Assembly (NCBI GenBank): GCA_036250195.1
Contig: JAVHZZ010000002.1
Location: 276,298,460 to 276,362,459 of the forward strand
DNA: 64,000 bases
From: Mixophyes australis
Taxonomy: Eukaryota; Chordata; Amphibia; Anura; Limnodynastidae
Direction: 5' to 3'
Shown: piece by piece, positions 6,768 through 16,575 of the stretch
Position numbering within the stretch: position 1 is the first letter of the stretch
Layout: each line of letters opens with the position of its first letter
Notes under the pieces: generated by a model
The model's database searches: none
Told to the model about the DNA's origin: nothing
The model's input: only the letters and a program-made list of their open reading frames with translations
Program-made: the position numbers and the translations under genes

Positions 6768-9700
6768 CACCATTTCCTTTGCTACCAAATCCTTTGTCTC
6801 TCAAGCACTTATAGATTCTGGAGCTGTTGGAAACTTTATCTCTAGTTCCCTAGTGAATCAATAGTCTCTACCAGTGATTTCCTTAAAGGTTCCCATTGCC
6901 GTTACTGCTATTGATGGATCACGTATAATTAATGGTCTCATTACTCAAAGTACGTCTCCACTGACTCTTCAAATTGGAGCCTTACACCAAGAAAAAATTT
7001 CTTTATTGATCCTTCCTGTTACTACCAGTCCCATCGTACTAGGCCTTCCATTGCTTCAACTTCATTCCCCTCAGATTGACTGGAACACTCCTCAAGTCAC
7101 TTCCTGGGCTCCCGAATGTCATCATCGTTGTCTCTCTCAAGTTGTTCCACTCAAAATACAGCAGTCGTCCATTTAACCATGTCCACCGGGCCTCCCTCCT
7201 CAGTATGCTTCCTTTGCGGATGTGTTCGATAAGGTTCAGTCAGAATGCCTTCCTCCTCATCGGGCATGGGATTGTCCGATTGACTTACAACCTGGCAAGA
7301 GTCCTCCTAGGGGCCGTGTGTATCCACTTTCATTACCTGAGACTCAAGCAACATCTGAGTATATTAAGGAGAACCTCCAGCGAGGATTTATCCGACCTTC
7401 TACCTCTCCCGCTGGAGCGGGGTTCTTTTTAGTAAAGAAGAAAGATGGATCATTACGTCCCTGTATAGATTTTCGTGGACTCAATGCCATTACCATCAAA
7501 AATCGGTACCCTATTCCGTTAAATACTGAACTTTTCGATCGCATTAAGGGAGCCCGGATCTTTACCAAGTTGGATCTTCGAGGTGCCTATAATTTAATCC
7601 GGATCAAGTCCGGAGACGAATGGAAGACAGCTTTTAACACCAGGGATGGCCATTATGAATATCTTGTTATGCCCTTCGGGTTGTGTAACGCCCCCGCTGT
7701 CTTCCAGGGTTTCGTGAATTAGATCTTCCGGGACTTGCTGTATGTCTGTGTCGTCGTCTATCTGGACGACATATTAATTTTTTCCCAGGATCTGCCCACT
7801 CATCATCAACATGTGGCAGAGGTCCTTTCCAGACTCCGAAAAAATTCTTTATTTTGCAAACTAGAGAAATGTTCATTCGAGTTATCCCAGATTCCATTCC
7901 TGGGATACATTGTGTCCGGAGTCGGTCTTAAGATGGATCCAGAAAAGGTGAACGCTGTATTACGTTGGCCCCAGCCAACTACTCTCCGAGCAATCCAACG
8001 CTTTTTATGATTTGCGAATTATTACAGACGCTTCATTCAAGGGTTTTCGTCCATTGCCTCTCCTATAGTGGCCCTGACCCACAAGGGGGCTAATACTAAA
8101 CAGTGGTCCTCCGAGGCCCTTCAAGCTTTTCAGTCTCTCAAAGAGTCCTTCTCTTCTGCTCCTGTTCTTCGACAGCCTGATGTGACGCTTCCCTTTTTCC
8201 TAGAGGTAGACGCCTCTAATGTTGGCTTAGGGGCCATATTATCCCAAAGATCGGAGCAACAAAAATTCCATCCTTGTGCCTTTTATTCCCGAGGTCTTCT
8301 ACCCGCGGAGAGGAATTATACCATCGGGGACAAGGAGTTGTTGGCCATAAAAGCAGCATTAGAGGAATGGAGATATCTACTGGAGGGAGCTCGTCATCCT
8401 GTAACTATTTTTACGGATCACAAAAACCTGTCATATTTACAGTCAGCTCAATGTTTGAATCCCCGTCAAGCAAGATGGTCTCTTTTCTTTTCCCGTTTTG
8501 AACTTATTATAACCTTCAAACCGGCTGCCAAAAATAAAAAAGCAGACGCCCTGTCTCGGGCATTCGTGACGTCCTCAGACGTTGAAGATGGTCCTAACCA
8601 TTCTATATTAGATCCCAAGTGTGTGTCTCTGGCCACTTCGTCTACCAAGGTGCTACCATTTGGGAGAACCCTCGTGCCTCCATCTCTTAGGAGGAAAATA
8701 TTGTCTTGGTTCCATTCTTCACGTTTTTCTGGACATTCGGGTGAACGCAAGACCTTAGAAATCCTTTCTCGAAGCTACTGGTGGCCCTCTATGAGGAAAG
8801 ATGTCAAAGACTTTGTGGCCGCTTGTGAGCTGTGTTCCCAGTTTAAAAACTCCCCGCAGAACACCAGCAGGATTACTACAAACCCATTCCTTCCAAACCT
8901 TGGACCCATATTAGTATGGACTTTGTCATCGATCTTCCTCCAAGTAAAAAGTGTAATACCATCTGGATAGTGGTGGATCGATTTTCGAAAATGGCACATT
9001 TCGTTCCTTTGACCGGTTTACCTTCTTCATCTACTCTGGCTGATCATTTCATCAAAGAGGTTTTCCGAATTCATGGATGTCCTTCTGAGATTGTTTCAGA
9101 TAGGGGAGTGCAATTCGTCTCCAGATTCTGGCGAGCCCTTTGTAAGACCTTGGGTATTCGGTTATCACTCTCATCTTCCTACCATCCTCAATCAAACGGA
9201 CAGACCGAGAGAGTCAATCAAGATCTTGAAACTTTCATTAGGATGTTCTCCTCAGCCAACCAAGACAACTGGGTAGATTTACTCCCATGGGCTAAATTCG
9301 CCCATAACAACATGTATCACGAGTCATTTTCAAGAAGTCCATTCTTTGTGGTTTACGGTCACCATCTGTCTTTCCCGGAATTTCCTGCCCTCCCTCCCAC
9401 CCAAGTTCCTGCTGTGGAGACTGTTTGTCAGACCTTCAAAGATATCTGGTCTCAGGTCAAAACCTGTTTAAAAAAGACATCTGAGAGATACAAGTCCTTT
9501 GCGGATAAAAAGAGGTGGGCTATTCCACCACTAAAGATTGGAGATCGTGTATGGCTTTCTACTAAAAATATTCACTTGAAGGTTCCATCTATGAAGTTTG
9601 CTCCTCGTTTCATTGGTCCATATAGGATCATTCAAGTGATAAATCCAGTCTGTTTCAAACTTCTACTACCCAAGAACCTTTGTATTTCCAACGCCTTCCA

Positions 9701-9995
9701 TGTGTCATTACTCAAGCCTCTTATCATCAACCGTTTCTCTGTTCCTCCTTCAGCACCTCGGCCAGTTCAAGTTCATCAAGAGGAGGAGTTTGAGATCACT
9801 CATATATTAGACGCAAAAATTTCGCGAGGAGTTCTTCGTTTCCTTGTGCACTGGAAGGGCTTTAGCCCAGAGGAGCGTTCCTGGATCTAGGCTGATGATC
9901 TCAACGCCCCAGCTCTCCTGAAAAAATTATATTCCCAGAATCCGCGCAAACCCGGCTCCATGTGTTCTGTGCCCACCTTTAAAAGGGGGGGGTAC
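6768..9995 (+). pseudogene. Pol remnant of chromovirus B
   Basis: It matches pol of A from the start of the protease domain to the chromodomain. The first bases continue the DVTISF reading of the family, consistent with A having cut B here. Protease, RT (YLDD), RNase H and integrase core blocks are recognisable. Damage: in-frame stops near 6862, 7174, 7720, 8008 and 9888, and a one-base frame change near 8850. Gag, primer site and 5' LTR of B must lie left of the window. A polypurine tract (9981-9992) precedes its LTR. It cannot make a functional polyprotein. Confidence 0.9.
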
Positions 9996-10097
9996 TGTCA
10001 CTCACCGGACCGTGAGTGCCTCTGCGCTGGTGCGTGGCTCCCTAGCCTTCCTGCCGGCACCTATCCTGAACCGCGGCCTTCCGCCATCCTGATGGTC

Positions 10098-10210
10098 TGC
10101 GCATGCGCAGCTCCCAAGAACTCTTGTGACTGTTGCTTTTAATCCAAATTGGTTGATCAGGCAACTCCCTATTTAAGGCACCTGTGTGCATTACCTCATT
10201 GCCTGATCTT
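10098..10210 (+). promoter_or_regulatory. Core promoter of LTR B
   Basis: The 12-bp palindrome TGCGCATGCGCA, TATTTAA 61 bp further on, and the self-primer bases gcctgatctt 31 nt after the first T of TATA. The inverted repeat gatcaggcaa/ttgcctgatc again flanks TATA. Confidence 0.68.
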
Positions 10211-10895
10211 GGAGTCTCATTCCCTGTGAGTCTCTGAAGGTGTCCCCTGTGTTCTACTAGTGTCTTCAGTTTCCTGCTGATTCCTGATCTACTCATCGCT
10301 GGTTTCCATACCCGCTACTATCTCCTGTGTACTACTAGTGTCTTCAGTTCCCGTGGATTCCCTGTGCTACTCATCGCTGGTTTCCATACCTGCTACAGTC
10401 TCCTGTTTCCTGCTTGTGTCTTCAGCTGGACTCTGATTACCGGATCTACTCACCTGTGGTTCCTACACTCATCTCTGCCGTCCAGCGTCTCTGCAGTTCC
10501 TGCATCTCCCTGTGGACAGACTGTTCTACTGAATAGCGGTATGCCTATCTGTTATTGACTTTCTACATCTACTCTGCATATCCGCTAGGGCAAGTTTCCA
10601 CGCTCAGCAGCGGTATCCATACCCGCTATAGACTGTTATTGTTATGCTGCATACCTGTTTGGAATTAACCGTACTACTCAGTCGTTATATGCATAACTGT
10701 GATTGACTATCCATTATTGGCCTGCATATCTGTGCTGAGCAAGTCTCTACCAAGCAGCGCCACACATTATATAGACTTTGTTGGATACGCTGCATACCTA
10801 TTGGGATCAAGTTCCTCTGTACTCTCAGTGTCTGCATCCTATTATCTTTGTATGCTTCCACTCATCAACACTTGTACACATCCTCACCTATTAAG

Positions 10896-11089
10896 CAGTG
10901 GTACAACTTGCTATACGCAGACCACTGACTTCCCCGCTACCTACCTGCACCTGGACAAGTCTTCTTACCATAAGCAGTGGTACAACTTGCTATACACAGA
11001 CCACTGACTTCCCCGCTACCTACCTACCTGCACCTGGACAAGTCTTCTCACCATAAGCAGTGGTACAACTTGCTATACGCAGACACCTG
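10896..11089 (+). repeat. Three hairpin repeats in LTR B
   Basis: Units at 10896-10927, 10975-11006 and 11058-11089, spaced about 80 bp, correspond to the hairpin array of A. The second has lost the inner stem (ACA for GCA) and the third has a damaged outer arm (acacctg), as expected in a decaying copy. Spacer sequences differ from A. Confidence 0.7.
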
Positions 11090-11363
11090 ACTTCCCTGCT
11101 ACCTCCCTGCATCTACTCACGTCCATCCTGATCTCTGTGTTCAAATCTGCCTTTCCATTATATCAGCTAGTCGCTGATTCATTGACCAAAGATTGCTGCA
11201 AGTCACTGACTTTCCTATTATTTATTGGCATTCTCTCTCCATCTGCTGTGATATTTGTTCCGCTAGTCACCCCGCTACCAGAGGACCGTTGTGTGAGCTT
11301 CACTACTCTGGTAAGCCCAGTCATCTGGTGAAATCCTGGGCAAGATTCCTAGTGCCCGTGACA

Positions 11364-12132
11364 TATATAGTCTTTGGTTTGACCACTTCCACTTGTCCAC
11401 ATATCTGTGGTTAAGTGGACAGTGGGCAGAATGGCATTTTTCAGCGCCATCTCTACATTTGTACACACTTTTTGGTATTGTTGTGAAATAGCTTTACGGG
11501 AAAAATGATGTCGCGATGTAATTCTGTAACGCGGACACAAAACCTCAATTAACTGTGAAAAACCAGCTGCGTTTATTGTGGATATTGGACGCAGATCTAA
11601 CACTAACATGGCAGCCATGGCGTCTGTGATTCGCTTGGCGACTGGGTGACTGCTGTCATATTTTCTTCCCCTAACAAATGATTGTTTCACAGTTAATTGT
11701 TGAATTGTAGGACTGCTCTTTTTCCTGGCGTTCCTCTGGGCCGACGATTCACCCCCAGCAGCAGCAACAACAGCAGCAGTGGGACTAATGCTTTCTTCAG
11801 AGAAATCAATAATAGTGCAGGAGTCATCCAGCCTTAATAAGTGGGATGCAAGGCTAACTCTGAGCGCTACTGAGGATATTGATGAGGATAGTGTGGTGGG
11901 TGTATTTTGTAGCCGTCGGGATGTTGGTGACCGGAGGGTCCTAGCTGATGATGGTGTGCTTGTAATTTTTTGGGAAGAACTTTCACCTTTTCCCAACACT
12001 TTGCCATGAACTCTCGTCAAATGGTGTAACATAGCCGAGGTTCCAAGATGGTTAAGGTCCCTCCCTCGACTGACTGTAGCTTGACATACACTACAAATGG
12101 CTATACAGTTTTTGTCTGGATTGGGGTAGAAA
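11364..12132 (-). pseudogene. hAT transposase, central part with BED zinc finger (broken)
   Basis: The minus-strand frame carries most of a BED-type finger (ICSVCQATVSRG, then HLTRVHG), a Ser/Thr-rich linker, and the start of the catalytic region of hAT/ZBED transposases (AGFSQLIEVLCPRY and LTTDMWTS). BED fingers bind the transposon ends. The frame is truncated at 11363 by LTR B, so the rest of the RNase H-like domain and the dimerisation domain must lie left of B. Its N-terminal part is at 13820-14560, separated by an inserted element. Both breaks fall inside coding sequence. The frame is otherwise open, so the loss is mainly by insertion. Confidence 0.85.
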
Positions 12133-12835
12133 TACCGTATTTCCCCATGTATAAGACGCACCTTTTTCCCAATAATTTTGGGTCTAAAAAGTGGGTGCGT
12201 CTTATACAGTGCCAGCGCTTTTTACCTCCCTCCAGAATGAAGAAGAAGAAGACCCCTGTTGGACTGGCACCACTTACCACCCCCACCCACAGTGGAATAA
12301 CGGGACAATGATCACACCACTCTCCACCTGCGTTGATGCGGATCCGGTACCGAAGAGTACCCAATACACCCTATAAATACTAATCAATCTAACCGTTTCC
12401 TTTCCCTGCACCTTTTCGGGTCTCCGCGGTGTGTCGATCACGGGCCTGAGCGTTGATTGCGGTCTGAGGAGAGAGAGGAGTCACTGCCCCGCCACTGCCA
12501 CCTCACAGGAAGCGAAGGTCCTATACGGCCGGGGTCCTACACGGTGGTGTCCGCTCTGCTGCCTGCACTTCATCCAAGACAAGTATGAGTGTTCACCCAC
12601 CCCGATACTTGTACCCGCAAAACCGATCAGCTCACTCTGTGAACAAACTCCTTTTTGTTTCCAAGTTTTGGTATTCCAAAAGAACAAAGGTCCCGCTGGC
12701 GCCTCCAGCTCGGTGTGTTCAGCGAGGGAGAGCTTTCCACTGCCTACACAAGATGCTAATGAGTTTGGGAAGGTGAGCTTACAAAACACAGCAACTCTCG
12801 GGAATAGCTTCAGTTCAATAACCTTGTGTAACAAA

Positions 12836-13739
12836 CCTGCCGCTTCCAGCTGCGTAACATTGCCCGCATCCGGCCCTTCCTCTCACAAGATGCCACCAAA
12901 ACCATCATACATGCTCTCATCATCTCCCGCCTCGACTACTGCAACCTTCTCCTTACTGGCCTCCCCCTCTCCCACCTCGCCCCCCTTCGCTCTGTTCTTA
13001 ATGCGGCCGCCCGACTCATCTTTCTCTCACGCCGCTCCTCCTCCGCCTCCCCTCTCTACCGTGCCTTACACTGGCTCCCCTTCCCCTACAGGATCCTTTT
13101 CAAGCTCCTCACCACCACTTACAAAGCCCTCTCCCAGTCTACTGCCCCCTACATCTCCAACCTCCTCACCATTCACACCCCTGCCCGCTCCCTGCGCTCG
13201 GCCAACGACCGTCGCCTCTCCTCTACTCTGATCACATCTTCCCACTCCAGAATCCAAGACTTCTCCCGAGCTGCTCCCCTCCACTGGAACGACCTCCCTC
13301 GCTCCATCCGTCTCTCACCCAGTCTGTGCTCCTTCAAACGGGCACTCAAAACTCACCTGTTCCTCAAAGCCTACCAACAATCCACTTAACCCTTACCTCG
13401 TTGCACCTTCGCAAACATCCTTCTCTTGTTCTCCCCTCTCTCCACCAGCCCCACCCTTCTCTCCCTTACTTTAATGGCTCCCTCCTGTACCTGTTTGTCC
13501 ACCCTCCCTTAGGATGTGAGCTCGTATGAGCAGGGCCCCTCTCCCCTCCTGTCTCCATACCTGTTCTTCTACTCCATCTTCACTCATATGTCTGCCCGGA
13601 GTTCTGAAGTATTGGTACTTTGTGTTTATTGCTGTGTACTATGTCACCCTGTATGGTCTCCTGTTTGTATTATGTACGGCGCTGCGGAAACCTTGTGGCG
13701 CCTAACAAATAAATGATAATAATAATAATAATAATAATA
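12836..13739 (+). mobile_element. 5'-truncated L2-like LINE
   Basis: It consists of the C-terminal end of ORF2, a 3' UTR, and a tail ending in aataaatgataataataa. The tail (gcgctgcggaaacc, tggcgcctaacaaataaatg) resembles the 3' end of vertebrate L2 LINEs. 5' truncation is typical of LINE insertions. The left boundary is approximate. Confidence 0.75.
12844..13389 (+). pseudogene. C-terminal fragment of an L2-like LINE ORF2 reverse transcriptase
   Basis: A frame open for 181 codons to taa at 13387-13389 reads LRNIARIRPFL, ALIISRLDYCNLLL, ALHWLPFPYRI, APYISNLL, WNDLPRSIR and SFKRALKTHLF, the conserved C-terminal blocks of L2/CR1-type reverse transcriptases. There is no initiator Met and no catalytic domain, so it is an inactive fragment. 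A longer proline-rich ORF in another frame here is an artefact of the C-rich sequence. Confidence 0.82.
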
Positions 13740-13740
13740 C
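13715..13740 (+). repeat. (TAA)n tail microsatellite
   Basis: A short run of TAA units at the 3' end of the LINE copy, as usual for L2-type tails. Confidence 0.85.
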
Positions 13741-13819
13741 ATCTTTTTTAAAATTTTGGGCCCCAAAATGAAGGTGCGTCTTATACAGGGGTGCGCCCTA
13801 TACATGGGGAAATACGGTA

Positions 13820-14560
13820 ATTCCACACATAAGAAGTGGATGTTTTAGTTTTATGGCCAGGCATGACAATGGCCTTTTTCTTGTCACGTGCCAGAACTGC
13901 TACCACTGGTGCAGGACTTACACAAACAACCTCATCCTCATCAACATCCTCATTAGCACCCTCGTCGCCTACACAAATCTCCCCCTCATCCTCTTCTATT
14001 TCCAAAGTGGCATCCTCAATTTGTGTATCACCGGCTACACTCGGGCTGTTCAGGCACACATCAGCAGAACTGCTGAACGGCTAACTCTTTAGGGGTACAC
14101 TAACAGAATGCTCACGATATCCCACTGTTGGACTCTCCACAGGGATTGGTGTCATTTGTGATTCAGAGCAAACATTATCCTCTAATGCCTTACTGTTATC
14201 TTGCAGCTCGGGTTTGACGCGTAACAGTACTTGTGCACCACTTGTAGGCTCGGTAACATTTTTGGATCTGCCACTAATAGAGAAACGTGAAGGCCTCATT
14301 CTCTCTTTGCCACTGCGTGTGTAGAATTGCATGTTGGCAATTTTTTTTTTATTGGCACTTAACTTTTCCTCAGTTACACTTCTTTTTCGCTTCAACACAG
14401 TAAAATTTTTTTGGGGGTGTTTTTTTTTGACTGATTTCAAAACACTGTGTAGTTTGACATCGCCTTGCCCAGATGACCTACTGGGAACACTACCATCAGG
14501 ACTGGTGACAGAACCTGGTTGCTGCTCATTCTGCTCATATGTGGACTGCTTTGAATCCAT
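13820..14560 (-). pseudogene. hAT transposase, N-terminal part (broken)
   Basis: The minus-strand ATG at 14558-14560 opens a frame of 159 codons rich in Ser, Lys and Glu, with basic clusters suited to nuclear import. It is interrupted by a stop at about 14081, then continues in the same frame through an acidic stretch (EIEEDEGEICVGDEG) to STSYVWNY, the first strand of the BED finger, where the TA-flanked element is inserted. The finger resumes at 12132. The assignment rests on this join and on the 5' repeat region behind it. One stop plus the insertion make it non-functional here. Confidence 0.72.
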
Positions 14561-14567
14561 TCTGAGC

Positions 14568-15175
14568 CCAAAGCACTTGTAGTGCTACAAATTGTTTTAA
14601 ATACTGCTGACAAATATGACTTTTGACAGCCAGAAATATTAATGCAAAAGAATGGGGGACACCTCAAAAGCACTTGGGAGTGCTAAAAAATATTTTTCAG
14701 ACTGCTGACAAACAGGACTTTTGACAGCCATAAATATTAATGCAAAAGAATGGGGGACACCCCAAAAGCACTTGGGCGTGCTAAAAATTATTATTCAGAC
14801 TGCTGACAAACAAGACTTTTGACAGCCAGAAATATTAAATGCAAAATAATGGGGGACACCCCAAAAGCACTTGGAGTGCTAAAAATTATATTTTTAGTCT
14901 GCTGACAAATAGTACTTTTGACAGCGAGAACTATTACTGCAAAATAATGGGGAACACTCTAAAAGCACTTGAGAGCGCTAAAAATTATATTTTTAGTCTG
15001 CTGACAAATAGTACTTTTGACAGCGAGAACTATTACTGCAAAATAATGGGGAACACCCTAAAAGCACTTGAGAGCGCTAAAAATTATTTTTCAGATTACT
15101 GACAAACAGGACTTTTGACAGCCAGAAATATTAATGCAAACGAATGGGGAACACCCCAAAGCACTTGCAGTGCCT
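14568..15175 (-). repeat. Subterminal repeats of the hAT element (98-99 bp x 6)
   Basis: Units recur at 14621, 14719, 14817, 14916, 15015 and 15113 (position of ttttgacagc). Each contains agcact-loop-agtgct, able to form a 6-bp hairpin, and the block ctgctgacaaa. They lie between the transposase start and the transposon end, where hAT elements commonly carry repeated transposase-binding sites. That role is inferred. Confidence 0.8.
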
Positions 15176-15554
15176 AATATTGAAAAAAAAAGACTCCTCT
15201 ATCCTCCTCTCTTCTCTATCAATTGTTATCAGAATTGTAATCAGAATTGTAATCAGAATTGTTATCACAATTGTTATCAGAATTGTATTCTCTGTCCCTG
15301 CTCTAATCAGCCTGTGACTACACCCTGCTCTCTCCCTCTGTCAAATGGCGATGGATTGCTGCGGAGGCAGGTATTTATAATTTTCAAATATCGCGAGAAC
15401 CGAGCCCCGAGATCCGACAGCGTCACAATGACGTTCAGCCTCGATTTGGAATCCGAGTGGGCGGGAGAGTACCTAGCCTACTCGGCTCGGTACTCAGATA
15501 GGCAAAGTTCGGGCGGGTTCGGTTCTCGGGGAACCGAGCCCGCTCATCTATAGT
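15176..15554 (-). other. 5' terminal region of the hAT element
   Basis: It holds a 12-bp tandem repeat (aatcagaattgt variants, 15219-15290) and an inverted-repeat block rich in gaaccgagccc. The minus-strand terminus reads tagatgagcgggctcgg, a plausible hAT-type end at about 15554. The other end is not in the window, so no target duplication can be tested. Confidence 0.5.
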
Positions 15555-16313
15555 GTTAATGCAATAGTTTTATTGCAGGAAAAAGTACACATTTTTTTAT
15601 TGCAGAATATGAGAAGTGAAAAAAATAGTATTACACTTTAAAGGTGCTAGTGGTTTGTCGGAGAACAGTTCCAAACAGCATACACATTTGAACAAAATTT
15701 TTCTCAAGGTTTTTAATATTTTTCTTGATGTCGCTTGAGTTTATAGTCCCTTTGATTTCTTTACCTATGAAACAAGGAAATACAAATTTTTACCATTAAA
15801 CTTTTATATCTGTAATCTATATCCAACACCAGAAATACTCTCATTTGCTCACCTTGCACGCTGCTCGAGATCAGTTTATGTTTTGGTCCCTCTGGCACAA
15901 TCGCAATAATAGCGGGCTTAAACTCCATATATTCTAGGGAAACAGGCACCATTTTGGTTATTATAACGGTACAGGTATGTGCCCAAAGCATTTAGTTGTC
16001 TACACATGTTCACTTAAATACTTTCATGTATAACTTCTTTCATATCTTGGTATTCAACATCATTTTTTTCTTGCTTGATAACAGGTGTTACATTAGTGGT
16101 ATAAGTGATATATAAACAGGCCTTCTCACCGTTAATTCTTCGTTCTGACCAAAAAATTTCTATGTTGCAAATTAGGCGTTTGCATTGCTTTGTGTGAAAC
16201 TAGAATAAAATAAAGTCCTTCAAACAGGTACACTACACGAGCTACTCACTTTTTTTTAATGTTGTAGTCATACTGGTTCAGTACATTTACCATCATCTCC
16301 ACCTCTCTTGGGC
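15555..16313. other. Unassigned stretch, possible exon-like piece
   Basis: AT-rich sequence without a recognised element. On the minus strand a frame at 15761-15991 includes VPVSLEYMEFKPAIIAIVPEGPKHKLISSSVQ followed by a splice-donor-like AAGGTGAGC. A second donor-like site, AAAGTGAGT, lies near 16250. These could be exons downstream of the small ORF at 16314-16475, but no family is recognised and no acceptor is convincing. Confidence 0.25.
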
Positions 16314-16475
16314 TCATTGGCTTTGCTCTTTGCTCTTCTTGAGCTTCTCATCCGCCGCCTTAACTTTTTCAACATGTTTTGGCCCTTCCAGCACCATCTC
16401 TGTCTTCATAGCTGTAACCCCCACTGACACTTTCTCCTTACCCACCATCTTCTCACGTTCCTCGGCGCCAGACAT
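16314..16475 (-). CDS. Small lysine-rich ORF behind a promoter-like block (hypothetical)
   Basis: A 53-residue ORF starts at the ATG at 16473-16475 (MSGAEEREKMVGKEKV) and ends LKKSKEQSQ. It is highly charged, with no signal peptide or membrane segment. An overlapping frame (MSPREVEMMVNVLNQYDYN) continues to a donor-like AAAGTGAGT, so the real product might be spliced. The ATG follows a TATA-like tataaaa by about 21 bases, which is short for a leader. The family is not recognised. It may be the first exon of a transposon-borne gene or a chance ORF. Confidence 0.3.
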   Translation of the reverse strand: MSGAEEREKMVGKEKVSVGVTAMKTEMVLEGPKHVEKVKAADEKLKKSKEQSQ

Positions 16476-16575
16476 GCTCCTCTGTCATTTTATACACTCA
16501 GACATGGGCATTCGATTCTGCTGTGGACCAATCAGCGATGATGGCCGCAGAGAATGGAGCATTGTGGGCAATGAC
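16476..16575 (-). promoter_or_regulatory. Promoter-like block (TATA, CCAAT, possible ZNF143-type site)
   Basis: On the minus strand, reading toward the small ORF: gcccacaatgctcc, resembling the SBS/ZNF143 core CCCAnnATGC; gattggtcc, an inverted CCAAT box; then gtataaaatg. The order and spacing look like a compact Pol II promoter. There is no expression evidence, so this is inference from motifs. Confidence 0.35.

Larger units (their letters stand above)
9996..11363 (+). repeat. 3' LTR of element B (1368 bp)
   Basis: It starts tgtcactcaccgg and ends cccgtgaca like LTR A but is shorter and strongly diverged, lacking the 78-bp repeat block. The NRF-1-like palindrome (10098-10109), TATTTAA (10170-10176) and gcctgatctt (10201-10210) keep the same order and the same 31-nt spacing. 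It interrupts a hAT transposase frame directly at its right end; a 5-bp target duplication would be tatat (11364-11368). Confidence 0.9.
12135..13817. mobile_element. TA-flanked inverted-repeat element inserted in the hAT gene
   Basis: The ends are inverted repeats (ccgtatttccccatgtat on the left; reverse complement on the right), followed inwards by a second matching block (ataagacgcacct). A TA at 12133-12134 is repeated at 13818-13819, and removing the element plus one TA rejoins the hAT frame exactly. No transposase of its own is seen; the interior is mostly an L2-like LINE tail. TA duplication suggests the Tc1/mariner group, but the superfamily is not certain. Confidence 0.75.

Noticed and set aside
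12431..13231. 266-codon Pro/Ser-rich ORF
   Set aside because: It is a shadow frame of the C-rich L2-like fragment; the real reading frame (12844-13389) matches LINE reverse transcriptase.
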